This document shows, piece after piece, positions 45,103 to 52,656 of a stretch of DNA of 52,656 bases. Location of the stretch: contig NZ_OMKE01000019.1 of the NCBI RefSeq assembly GCF_900299535.1, positions 1-52,656 of the forward strand, written 5' to 3'. The stretch is from Aquimarina aquimarini (GTDB lineage: Bacteria > Bacteroidota > Bacteroidia > Flavobacteriales > Flavobacteriaceae). A program made the translations under genes and the position numbers. Positions within the stretch are counted from its first letter, which is position 1. Every line of letters begins with the position of its first letter. Below the pieces are notes generated by a model. That model saw nothing but the letters and a program-made list of their open reading frames with translations, ran no database searches and was not told the DNA's origin.

Positions 45103-45366
45103 TTAAAGACTTATACCAGTTATACTTTGAATTTACCGCAATAAAATTCTCTATATCGTTTTTTAAGTTTCTTTATTTTCTTAAAGAACGTATCATGGGG
45201 GAGCTGTCATTATAAAGGTAACATCAAAGTAAACTCAGCTTTAGCGTCGTTCTTGATTATAAACCTTCGATATTCAGTATTTTTTTACTTTATCATTTTA
45301 CATTTAGAATTTTGCGATTTTATATTTATAAGCTGGTAGTGAGTAGATTTACTGTAAAATGATCTA
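45103..45366. repeat. Non-coding gap with a 42-bp direct repeat, copy 1
   Basis: 45281-45322 is identical, over 42 bp, to 46150-46191. TGGTAGTGAGTAG nearby matches copy A at 37453. No gene seen. Confidence 0.75.
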
Positions 45367-45855
45367 CTATATATTTATTAAATTAATTCGTTTTGTTAAT
45401 TCTTTGTCGAGAACGTACTCTTGGTTATTCTTTTTTTCTTTGAATGTATCTCTATTTATAAAAAATATTCTTGAACGTCTACCTCCACTTCTACCAGGAG
45501 TAGCAAAATCGAACCAAGCTCTTTTTCTGCGTGTGGGTTTTATTCTAGGCACCTTTATCTTATTGTTATTTATTATTTTAAACCAATATCTTTTTTTTTC
45601 TTCAAATAAGGTTGATAGATTAGTTAAGTCTGGAGCAGGGTCTCCTTTAAAAAATGTTTTAAATGATTTATATTGAATAGTTTGATTTTTCATATCTAGT
45701 TTATAAAATGACCAATGAATTTCAGGAGGGTATATTGTGTCATAAGCTATTGTATCTCTAATTGCATATATTTTAATAGTATTAATTTTGCTCTGTGCAT
45801 TAATTGATATTATAGAAAACATATAAAATGTTAATGTGTATAATAGAGTTTTCAT
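45367..45855 (-). CDS. Secreted basic protein of unknown function
   Basis: 162 residues with signal peptide (TLLYTLTFYMFSIISINAQ). A strand-rich N-terminal half, then a very basic stretch (IKVPRIKPTRRKRAWFDFATPGRSGGRRSR), unusual for the window and suggesting binding to an anionic polymer. The opposite strand has a 105-residue frame at 45359-45676, but the minus frame has the better signal peptide. No family recognised. Confidence 0.6.
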   Translation of the reverse strand: MKTLLYTLTFYMFSIISINAQSKINTIKIYAIRDTIAYDTIYPPEIHWSFYKLDMKNQTIQYKSFKTFFKGDPAPDLTNLSTLFEEKKRYWFKIINNNKIKVPRIKPTRRKRAWFDFATPGRSGGRRSRIFFINRDTFKEKKNNQEYVLDKELTKRINLINI

Positions 45856-46487
45856 TTTTAAATAAAACTTAACGGTTTGAATATGGTTACCAAAGTAACC
45901 ATATTTCTTAATTATTTAGAATAAGATTCCCTCCTACCCTATTATATATGTGGAATAAAAATACTACTGTTTTTTATCATTTGTAAATTAATATTAAATA
46001 AGTACTGTTGGTTGCTTGGTTTCTGAACTTCGATACTCCTTGGCTATCAGCCTGCGCTAGGAGAACAAAGCTTTCTCTATAAAATAAAATTATTATTTGT
46101 TTGTCATTCTAGACTTGATCTATAGTCAATTATTGGGTATTCGCTATTCTTTTTTACTTTATCATTTTACATTTAGAATTTTGCGATTTTACATGTATGA
46201 GTTGTTAGAATATTCGATATTCTGTATTAGACATTCGGTATTTTTCAACACTTTGTTATTGTAAGTTACATGATAACCTCTTGCCAGTATAGGGATCGTA
46301 AAGCTTTGTGAATAAAAACGCCTTTGATTAATTATATAGAAGAAAAAAGGTATAAAGTAAAGCTGTAAATTTGCTTTTTGAATAGCTAAAAACAAACTAT
46401 TATTTATTTATTACTTTTATTGTATTGATGGTAATTATAAAACTAGTGATGTTATTAATCTAGAACAAATTGAATACCTACCCCACA
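45856..46487. repeat. Dispersed intergenic repeat, copy C, in a 632-bp gap
   Basis: Opens with an 11-bp perfect hairpin (45880-45890 with 45895-45905; core ATATGGTTAC), followed by TTCTTAATTATTTAGAATAA as in copies A and B, AATAAAAATACTA at 45954-45966, the 34-bp block 46051-46084 shared with copy A, and the second copy of the 42-bp repeat at 46150-46191. No intact gene. Confidence 0.7.
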
Positions 46488-47702
46488 ATGATTCACACTA
46501 ATAAAACTAATACGCTAGTACTCGTCTTATTAAGTCTTGTATTGAATACATACTCACAAAATTATATCACCAAAGATTTAGACAAGGATGAGATCAAGGA
46601 TAGTATTTATATTAATCCTCAAAATTCATCTATTGTCTGCAAGCTATCTACCCAAAAATACATTCCTATTGCCAGTAAAAGGATAGAGTCTATCGCAGAC
46701 AACTCTTATATCTCTGAGACAAAAAATGGATTTCAGTACAATATGAATTGGATGAGAGCGGGCTACAAAGCACAATTCAGGTTTAATCCTACAACAAAAA
46801 ATATAAATCTCATTGGTATGAGTAGATATGAGTTTGGAGATGTTGCAAATGATGGCAGTGGTGAATCCAGTGTCAATCTACTAACCAATAAATACATAGG
46901 GAATTGGAAATATTTTGATCTAGAAAAAGATTCTTTGATACATATCCCAACGATATATACTAAGATGAAATTGCCTAAAACCAATCTAAAAACCTTTAGC
47001 GAAAACTCTTTTTATATCTATTCTGATAAATGTAGTACATTATACCATAAGTATAAGAAACAAACAATCTGGGCAGCTAATGAGGGCAAAGAGTATAATA
47101 TATATATCAAACCACATCAAAGTGATATCGCATTTGATAAAGTTCCTTTTATTGAGATTCCTACATTTATTTCTTATGAGGGGAATGCAAAAAATGTAAT
47201 CAGCTGGAAAGATGCGCATGGTGAACATTTTGTTCTTACTAGTGAAACAGGAATTTATAGTAATTCAAAATTTTCTCATGAAGAGAATCAAGGTGCAGAT
47301 GCAGAATTGTTTGCGTATCATTATATCAAAAAAAACAATGTACAAAAACGAATCTGGAAAGTCTATGATTTTATTACTGACTGCCCTGTAGAGATAGTTG
47401 CTAGTTTTATAAAAAACACATTGCATGTAACCGATCTTGATAATAACGGAGTAAAAGAAATATGGCTCATGTATAAAAAGGTATGCCATGGTGATGTAAG
47501 CCCCTCGCAAATGAAAATAATCATGTATGAAGGCAAGCATAAATTTGCTATGAGAGGATATAACAAGGTGATGACTACCAGTGACTCATCTTATGGTGGT
47601 AAATATAAATTTGATACCTCTTTTATTGAGGGACCTAAAGTTTTTAGAGATTTTGGCATCTCTATGTGGGATGAAAATATACTACATAAATGGGGTGAGT
47701 AA
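46488..47702 (+). CDS. Secreted protein, M949_RS01915-like family
   Basis: 404 residues from the ATG at 46488; a TTG six codons upstream is less likely. Signal peptide LVLVLLSLVLNTYSQ, then a C-terminal half with HVTDLDNNGVKEIWLMYKKVCHGDVSPSQMKIIMYEGKHKFAMRG. The DxDxNG loop looks like an FG-GAP/EF-type calcium site. The family has been named as linked to surface polysaccharide synthesis; I recall this from annotations and cannot check it. Single gene, terminator at 47814. Confidence 0.65.
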   Translation: MIHTNKTNTLVLVLLSLVLNTYSQNYITKDLDKDEIKDSIYINPQNSSIVCKLSTQKYIPIASKRIESIADNSYISETKNGFQYNMNWMRAGYKAQFRFNPTTKNINLIGMSRYEFGDVANDGSGESSVNLLTNKYIGNWKYFDLEKDSLIHIPTIYTKMKLPKTNLKTFSENSFYIYSDKCSTLYHKYKKQTIWAANEGKEYNIYIKPHQSDIAFDKVPFIEIPTFISYEGNAKNVISWKDAHGEHFVLTSETGIYSNSKFSHEENQGADAELFAYHYIKKNNVQKRIWKVYDFITDCPVEIVASFIKNTLHVTDLDNNGVKEIWLMYKKVCHGDVSPSQMKIIMYEGKHKFAMRGYNKVMTTSDSSYGGKYKFDTSFIEGPKVFRDFGISMWDENILHKWGE

Positions 47703-47813
47703 TACCTGTTCTGATTTAAATTTACTCATAAGAAAAATGATGGATTTTTGACTTATATGAAAAAGAAAATTCAAGCATAGTAGGGCTACGGTCGTGTTTT
47801 ATTTATAAATATA

Positions 47814-47841
47814 TAAAGCCCCGAATATTCGAGGCTTTATA
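47814..47841. terminator. Bidirectional intrinsic terminator
   Basis: 28-nt near-perfect palindrome ATAAAGCC...GGCTTTAT with centre CGAATATTCG and one mismatch, between the convergent genes ending at 47702 and 47885. Confidence 0.82.
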
Positions 47842-47884
47842 CTAATTTAACTTTCTAATGACGTATTAAAAAGACTGTGTTTAA

Positions 47885-49318
47885 TCAACTTAATATAACG
47901 AGTCCTTTCTTTGCGTTTAATCTAAAAGCTCCCCACCCTATCATTGTAATGAGTAGCGTGAACAACACCAGTACTGCGATCTTGGTAGTGATGGTAACTT
48001 CTGCTTCTGATTGATATGTAAATTTTGGAAAATCGGCATACTGCTCTTTTGTAAATTCTTTATTCTTATACAGTAGTGGTATAAAAAAATCTTGCCACTG
48101 CTGAGCAAAAGAAGCTACTTGATTTCTATAATCCTCATAATTAGTAGAAGATGTTCCTGCCATTGCATTAAGACTTTGTTGTACTATAATTGCAGGTGAA
48201 GTATATTGAAACTGCTGAATCAATTCATGTTGTTTTCTCAATTGGCCATCATACTTATCTTGTAATAATGAGAGTTCATCATTAATAATTCTCTGTGAGG
48301 CCATATAACGATGCCAGAAGCTGGTTTTACCTTGGTCATCTTTTGAGGCATACTCTGGGTGGTCTCTAAGGAAGTTGTCTAAAATTTTATCCTGCTTCTT
48401 GGTTGTTTCTGCTTTTAGTGCTCTCATCTCATTAAGCATTTTTGTTCTAGACGGAATTGGGTAAAAAGAAGAACTTAATTGTCCCATAATTGCAGGAATC
48501 AATAATACAAAAACAATCCAAAGCCCTAATAAGCTCATAGCATTTTTGGCAGAACTTTTCCCAAATAAATTAATTGCAAATGCCAATGCAAACCAAAACA
48601 TCATATAAGCAACTACCAAAATTATACAAGACACAAAAGCACCTAGGTTTTCTGAAAAAGAAAACTCATTTATTACAAATACAACAGTTAGCACCAATAT
48701 AGTAATCAAGACTAACCAAAAGAAACGTAGAATTACTTTTTGCAACACCCAATTTCGTATTGATAAAGGTTGTGAGGCTAATAAACGTAAAGAACCTGAT
48801 TCTTTTTCTTGCGAGAGGATATTATACGTAAATGCAATAATAATAAGTGGTAACAAATAGATAACAACAAATGCCAAATCAAAACTACCAAAGAGTAATT
48901 GCACAGGGCTTGTCATTTCTGTGTGTTTGATTGTCAAACTATTATCAACAACCTTAGGTCGTGTATAATGGGTAAACAAATCACTTTGTCCAATTGCTAC
49001 AAAAGCCATATCATGAGGTTGCATGGCCGCAACTCTGGGGTGGTAATTACCAACCGCCATAGGACTTGTAGGAACCCTCCATTTACTCAGATTCACTGTA
49101 TGTCCCTGCTTTATAGAATCTAATTGCAATAACATCAATTGATCTTCTTGAGATACCTTATTCGTTATATTTTCTATATCTGCATTTCTTTTATCTACTT
49201 TTTGTTTCCCATTATATCCAGCAAATAGCATATTGATAATTATAATGACAGATAGCACTTGAATCCACTTATTACGTATAAGTAGCTTTAGTTCATATTT
49301 AAAATTATATAAAAACAT
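47885..49318 (-). CDS. ABC-2 permease with DUF3526-type outer domain (second)
   Basis: 477 residues. TM1 at about 17-33, a large extracytoplasmic domain (about 35-140), five membrane segments (about 150-285) with the LSQEKESGSLRLLASQPLSIRNW coupling motif, a second long soluble loop (about 290-440) and a last TM. This is the ABC-2 plus DUF3526 layout. It starts 2 nt after the stop of the related permease gene, and with it and the ATPase forms an exporter or mechanochemical unit. Confidence 0.88.
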   Translation of the reverse strand: MFLYNFKYELKLLIRNKWIQVLSVIIIINMLFAGYNGKQKVDKRNADIENITNKVSQEDQLMLLQLDSIKQGHTVNLSKWRVPTSPMAVGNYHPRVAAMQPHDMAFVAIGQSDLFTHYTRPKVVDNSLTIKHTEMTSPVQLLFGSFDLAFVVIYLLPLIIIAFTYNILSQEKESGSLRLLASQPLSIRNWVLQKVILRFFWLVLITILVLTVVFVINEFSFSENLGAFVSCIILVVAYMMFWFALAFAINLFGKSSAKNAMSLLGLWIVFVLLIPAIMGQLSSSFYPIPSRTKMLNEMRALKAETTKKQDKILDNFLRDHPEYASKDDQGKTSFWHRYMASQRIINDELSLLQDKYDGQLRKQHELIQQFQYTSPAIIVQQSLNAMAGTSSTNYEDYRNQVASFAQQWQDFFIPLLYKNKEFTKEQYADFPKFTYQSEAEVTITTKIAVLVLFTLLITMIGWGAFRLNAKKGLVILS

Positions 49319-49320
49319 AA

Positions 49321-50727
49321 TTAAAGATTTTTGGTTGAAAGAAATAAAGCTCCGCTGCTTATACCAAGCCAGAACAGTAACATTATAATAATAGAAGTAT
49401 TATCATTTAAAACATCAGACAAAATAGGTGGAGAGTACTCAAAGGCTGGTAAGTTTTTCCAGGTATCTGAGTTTGCTTTATACCCCCAATCTTGATATTT
49501 AGAGTTTTTTGCATGATTATCATTCAAATATAACTGTGTATCGATTCGATAGTTTTCTGCTGCATCAGCAAAATCCCAATGTGTCTGGTAATTTGTATTA
49601 GCAATTGACATAGATAGGAACCTAACAGGCAAAAATGGAGAAATAACAGCTATTGATTGATAGATTCCTTTTTGATTTTTAAACTGTTCTTTTAGTATCT
49701 CATAATGCTTTTTATAAATCTCTGCCTGATGTTCTTCTCCTTTTTGCATTCTATATGCACTAAAATTAAAAGGTAATTGATGCAGACTATCAACTCCATA
49801 CTCTTTGAGAACTTTTTTCTCTAATAGCTTTGCTTCTTCACTCCATGGATTATGCCCATCAAGTCCTTTCTTTTTTTCATATTCAACATTTTCTGTAAAC
49901 TCTTGCCTTGTTGGGTATGGATATTTGAGATCTGCCAAATTACTAGCTATTTTTGGTGCTGCAAAACACCCTAAAAACCAAACTGTAAGAGAAATAACCA
50001 ATGCTATCCCTGATTTTTTTGCTAGAGAAGATATCAATAAAGTAATGCTTGTAAACACCATATAGTATACTATAAACACACTGTATAATGCAAAAAGTGA
50101 TATCCAACTAAATTCTCCATAATCTGATAAATTAGATAATAGAATACCTGCAATACCAAACAATATTGTTGCTAGGACTACTACAGGAAGTAATGATGCA
50201 ATCCATTTACCTAGAGTCAATTTCCAATTACGAATACCTTGACTTTTAAGCAATGCTATTGTTCCTCCTTCTTTTTCTTTGGTAAATGTATTATAGCTAA
50301 TCAGAATAATGATCAATGGGAATATATAGAGTAACACAAAATCTGGAGTAAGTTCTCCAAATCGAGATAAACCTGTTTGATCAGCCGCTGCACTATATTC
50401 TGCTTCGTTTCTCTTATGTGCTTCTAGAAAAACAGAAACGCCTGTATACTTATCTACCCCTTGATCTATAAGAGATAATGGATATTTAGGTTTAAAAGCA
50501 TAAGTCCCGTAATGAGCCGCAGAGTGTGGTGTTTTTTCTCCTTGAGAATCCCAATTAGCACGCTCTTTGGTTTTAGCTTCTTCATATTGTATATTAGTAT
50601 TTTTGTATTGATTACTACTTACAAAAATCGCAACAATAAGGAGCGACACTACAATGAATAAAGAAATTTTAAAACGATCGTCTCGTATTATTTCTTTACT
50701 TTCTTTACGTATTATTTTGCCTATCAT
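49321..50727 (-). CDS. ABC-2 permease with DUF3526-type outer domain (first)
   Basis: 468 residues. Same plan as its downstream neighbour: IIRKESKEIIRDDRFK, TM1, outer domain (about 45-130), FTKEKEGGTIALLKSQGIRNWKLTLGKW, five membrane segments, a soluble loop of 150 residues and a final TM. The two permeases differ enough to be a heterodimer and not a recent duplication. It overlaps the ATPase gene by four bases (ATGA). Confidence 0.88.
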   Translation of the reverse strand: MIGKIIRKESKEIIRDDRFKISLFIVVSLLIVAIFVSSNQYKNTNIQYEEAKTKERANWDSQGEKTPHSAAHYGTYAFKPKYPLSLIDQGVDKYTGVSVFLEAHKRNEAEYSAAADQTGLSRFGELTPDFVLLYIFPLIIILISYNTFTKEKEGGTIALLKSQGIRNWKLTLGKWIASLLPVVVLATILFGIAGILLSNLSDYGEFSWISLFALYSVFIVYYMVFTSITLLISSLAKKSGIALVISLTVWFLGCFAAPKIASNLADLKYPYPTRQEFTENVEYEKKKGLDGHNPWSEEAKLLEKKVLKEYGVDSLHQLPFNFSAYRMQKGEEHQAEIYKKHYEILKEQFKNQKGIYQSIAVISPFLPVRFLSMSIANTNYQTHWDFADAAENYRIDTQLYLNDNHAKNSKYQDWGYKANSDTWKNLPAFEYSPPILSDVLNDNTSIIIMLLFWLGISSGALFLSTKNL

Positions 50728-51440
50728 AATGCTACTTCATTATAGTTCATAGTTTGCAAATACAATTCTTCTAATCCTTGAATTGATATATCTTGTGTTT
50801 TAAAATTATTTTTTAAAACCCCATCTTTCATTATTCCTATATGGCTTCCTATGCTTTTTGCTCTAAATAAATCATGCGTAGCCATTAATATTGCAACCCC
50901 TTTATTACTCATTTCTTTTAGTAATTCTGAAAACTCATTACTTGATTTAGGGTCTAAACCAGAAGTTGGTTCATCGAGCAACAGTACTTTTGTATCTTTT
51001 GCTATCGCTAGTGCAATTCCTACTTTTTGTCGCATTCCTTTAGAGAAAGAATGAATACGTTTATGCAATGCTTCTTTTTGAAGCCCCGCTTCTAGAAGAT
51101 ATGTTTCTAGTTGTGATTTACTTATTTTTTTTCCACTAATCCCTGTAAAGTAATCTAAATTTTCTACAGCAGAAAGTGTTGGGTAAAGCATTAAGTTTTC
51201 TGGTATGTACGTCAAGAACGATTTTGTTTTTATCGGATCTTTAGTTACATCAATCCCATTGATCAATGCTTCTCCAGAAGTAGGTGTAATAAAATTGAGT
51301 AAAAGATTTATAGTGGTAGACTTTCCTGCTCCATTGGCTCCTAAAAGGCATAATATTTCGCCTTCCTTAACATCCAAATCCAGGTTATTTACAGCAATGA
51401 AATCGCCATATTTTTTTGTCAAATTACGTGTTGTGATCAT
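50724..51440 (-). CDS. ABC transporter ATP-binding protein
   Basis: 238 residues from the ATG at 51440; the frame is open 17 codons further up, but the family starts at MITTRNLTKKYG. Walker A GANGAGKST, signature FSKGMRQK, Walker B VLLLDEPTSGLDP and H-loop ATHD. Short C-terminus, as in Nos/Gld-like systems. First gene of the exporter operon. An 85-bp inverted-repeat element lies 117 nt upstream. Confidence 0.92.
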   Translation of the reverse strand: MITTRNLTKKYGDFIAVNNLDLDVKEGEILCLLGANGAGKSTTINLLLNFITPTSGEALINGIDVTKDPIKTKSFLTYIPENLMLYPTLSAVENLDYFTGISGKKISKSQLETYLLEAGLQKEALHKRIHSFSKGMRQKVGIALAIAKDTKVLLLDEPTSGLDPKSSNEFSELLKEMSNKGVAILMATHDLFRAKSIGSHIGIMKDGVLKNNFKTQDISIQGLEELYLQTMNYNEVAL

Positions 51441-51557
51441 ATATAAAATATATTCATTAGCTTTTGTTTGGATCAAACAATTACTAATCATTAATAAATG
51501 TGTTTAAGAAATGTATGCTACGTACCTAAGAATTGTACTGAATTGTAAACTTTTCCT

Positions 51558-51642
51558 TATTCTAAATTTTTGATCTATTACCAGAACTTTGATAAAAGCT
51601 CTAACTGGGTTAGTTATAGAAATAGATCAAAAATTTAGAATA
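51558..51642. repeat. 22-bp perfect inverted repeat flanking a 41-bp spacer
   Basis: Arms 51558-51579 and 51621-51642 are exact complements (core TCTAAATTTTTGATC). The spacer has ACCAG and CTGG ends. It starts 10 nt beyond the stop of the small CxxC gene and lies upstream of the ABC operon. As an RNA it would be a tall hairpin with a large loop; as DNA it has the layout of an invertible promoter switch. Confidence 0.7.
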
Positions 51643-51652
51643 TTACAAAAAA

Positions 51653-51961
51653 TTAAACCTCTGGTGGTGGCTTATTATGGTTATAACTAGTATGCACCAT
51701 TTTTATAAATGGTGCAGTATATCTTATTATAGTATTTAATTCTGTATCAAAAAAATGAATATCAAAGTCAAACTGCGTATCATTTTTAAGTATCGTTGGA
51801 AAAGTATGATCTAATAACAGTACATCGCAAACATCACAATCAACAAAAGTTTTTTCATCATCAAAAACATGAGTATAACTATGTAGATCTACTACCTTTA
51901 TAAATAAAAAAATAGCAATAAAAAATAAACTAATTTTATTTCTCTGTGAATATAGATACAT
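51653..51961 (-). CDS. Small CxxC protein upstream of the ABC exporter
   Basis: 102 residues. N-terminal membrane or signal segment (KISLFFIAIFLFIKVVDLHSYTHVF), then VDCDVCDVLLLDHT with a CxxC in an acidic setting, a strand-rich middle and a HNKPPPEV tail. Proteins of this shape occur next to metal- or receptor-type genes in Flavobacteriaceae (recalled, not checked). Metal binding or partnership with the exporter is inference. Confidence 0.6.
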   Translation of the reverse strand: MYLYSQRNKISLFFIAIFLFIKVVDLHSYTHVFDDEKTFVDCDVCDVLLLDHTFPTILKNDTQFDFDIHFFDTELNTIIRYTAPFIKMVHTSYNHNKPPPEV

Positions 51962-52520
51962 CTTCTACAAAAGAAATTATTAATTAGGTATAGGTAGCCA
52001 AAAATATTGTTAATTTTTAGCCAACCGTTTCTATTCTCTTTTCAAAGGTGACTAGTTTTTCTTTTTTCATAAAAATTGACGGTATAATCCTACCAAATCA
52101 TCCTATTAAATCTCTTATTTTTTGTCATTAATTATCGATCTATATGTATTATCTCATATTTGTTAAAATAACAGCACTAAGACTCTTTAAGATATTAAGT
52201 AATTATCATAATTAATACTATTTAATTAACAATTCAATAAAAATAACCTAAAATAAGCCCTTTTCATTAAAATATTGTTAATTTTTCAATTTTTCAGACA
52301 TTCATAATTTCTCAATAAAATCATTTTATATCTAACAAAATCTATCTTGTTTCTTGATAGTGTTACACAATTCAAACTTCTATCATATTCTTATTAAAAA
52401 CTCTTCAATTTATTTTTCGAAAAAACTTAACTATCAAATAATTGGCTAAGTAAAAAGTGAAGTTTTATATCATTTTTTTAGATACATTTGCCCTCGATTT
52501 CAAATAAAAAATTAAATCTG
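51962..52520. promoter_or_regulatory. 559-bp AT-rich upstream region with a -7 box
   Basis: TACATTTG at 52483-52490 matches TAnnTTTG and would start a transcript about 25 nt before the lipoprotein ATG. The rest is AT-rich, with an 18-bp direct repeat of low complexity (52001-52018, 52269-52286). No gene seen. Confidence 0.5.
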
Positions 52521-52656
52521 ATGATCAAAAAACTACCATTTCTACTTGCAATTATTGCTATCCTACTTTCATGTGAAAAAGAATCATTTGACGAAAGTGT
52601 GGTTTCACCAGAAAGTACTCCTGAGGAAAATCTTCCACAAGACGATTCTCCTATTA
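52521..52656 (+). CDS. Lipoprotein, 3' end outside the window
   Basis: The first 45 residues: MIKKLPFLLAIIAILLSCEK is a lipoprotein signal with lipobox LLSC, then a Ser/Pro/Glu/Asp-rich linker (SPESTPEENLPQDD), as in surface-exposed lipoproteins whose catalytic or binding domain follows. The function is not visible. Confidence 0.75.
   Translation, partial: MIKKLPFLLAIIAILLSCEKESFDESVVSPESTPEENLPQDDSPI

Noticed and set aside
45359..45676. 105-residue plus-strand frame opposite the basic secreted gene
   Set aside because: The minus frame has a signal peptide and normal codon use; the plus frame looks hydrophobic by complement only. Not fully excluded.
35540..46487. Insertion sequence or prophage as the cause of the accessory region
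   Set aside because: No transposase, integrase, tRNA or phage gene in either strand; the repeats do not look like IS ends.
52001..52286. 18-bp direct repeat (AAAATATTGTTAATTTTT)
   Set aside because: Low complexity in very AT-rich DNA; chance is likely.

Overview
This window is a chromosomal segment of a low-G+C (about one third by eye) Bacteroidota, most probably a marine member of the Flavobacteriaceae. The evidence is several promoters of the Bacteroidota type (TAnnTTTG -7 box, in the clearest case with TTTG 19 nt upstream), a TonB-dependent receptor with an N-terminal CarboxypepD_reg-like domain, BshC (bacillithiol synthesis), a five-LysM/periplasmic-binding fusion beside guaA, a LytS/LytTR pair, M14 and M3 secreted peptidases, and many lipoproteins with short lipoboxes. 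I see no rRNA, tRNA, CRISPR array, phage gene or transposase.

Layout. 1-1650: the 3' part of a metzincin-type zinc protease gene, joined by a TAATG overlap to a lipoprotein with a PepSY-like C-terminus. 1708-8272: a protein with kinase-like motifs, an ABC-2 exporter, uvrB, a CHMI-family tautomerase, and an HxlR regulator followed by a flavodoxin-fold reductase. 8391-12879: a TonB receptor divergent from a LytS/LytTR two-component pair. 12926-15684: ribbon-helix-helix and SPFH proteins, Hsp20, a TerB-like protein and DUF1456. 15766-22885: a methyltransferase and housekeeping genes (cupin_5, sucC, Lon-N protein, lysA, DUF3820, DUF922). 23287-29405: LysM/PBP protein, guaA, an FMN-binding PNPOx-like protein and bshC. 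29619-35539: an M14 plus M3 peptidase operon, then a divergent azoreductase/HxlR pair with clear operator dyads.

35540-46487 looks accessory. Small genes, mostly secreted or membrane proteins and often alone, are separated by 100-640 bp of non-coding DNA holding large imperfect palindromes and dispersed repeats. Four genes here (ending at 36923, 38596, 43566 and 40066) are each followed, 26-71 nt past the stop and in gene orientation, by a shared ATAGCAAnT motif beside structured DNA. This looks like a set of single-gene cassettes or a related mobile-gene arrangement. No integrase is in the window, so the mechanism is unproven. The same region holds a 32-residue membrane peptide gene in front of a TlpA-like thioredoxin and at least one decayed gene.

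46488-52656: a secreted protein, then a three-gene ABC exporter (ATPase plus two DUF3526-type permeases) behind a small CxxC protein, with an 85-bp inverted-repeat element between them, and finally the start of a lipoprotein gene.

Themes linking the genes are redox and electrophile response (three HxlR regulators, two flavin reductases, BshC, TlpA), envelope proteolysis (M14, M3, DUF922, CPBP, metzincin) and envelope export. The most novel-looking material is the cassette-like region, the invertible-looking repeat at 51558-51642, and the protease/PepSY pair at the left edge.
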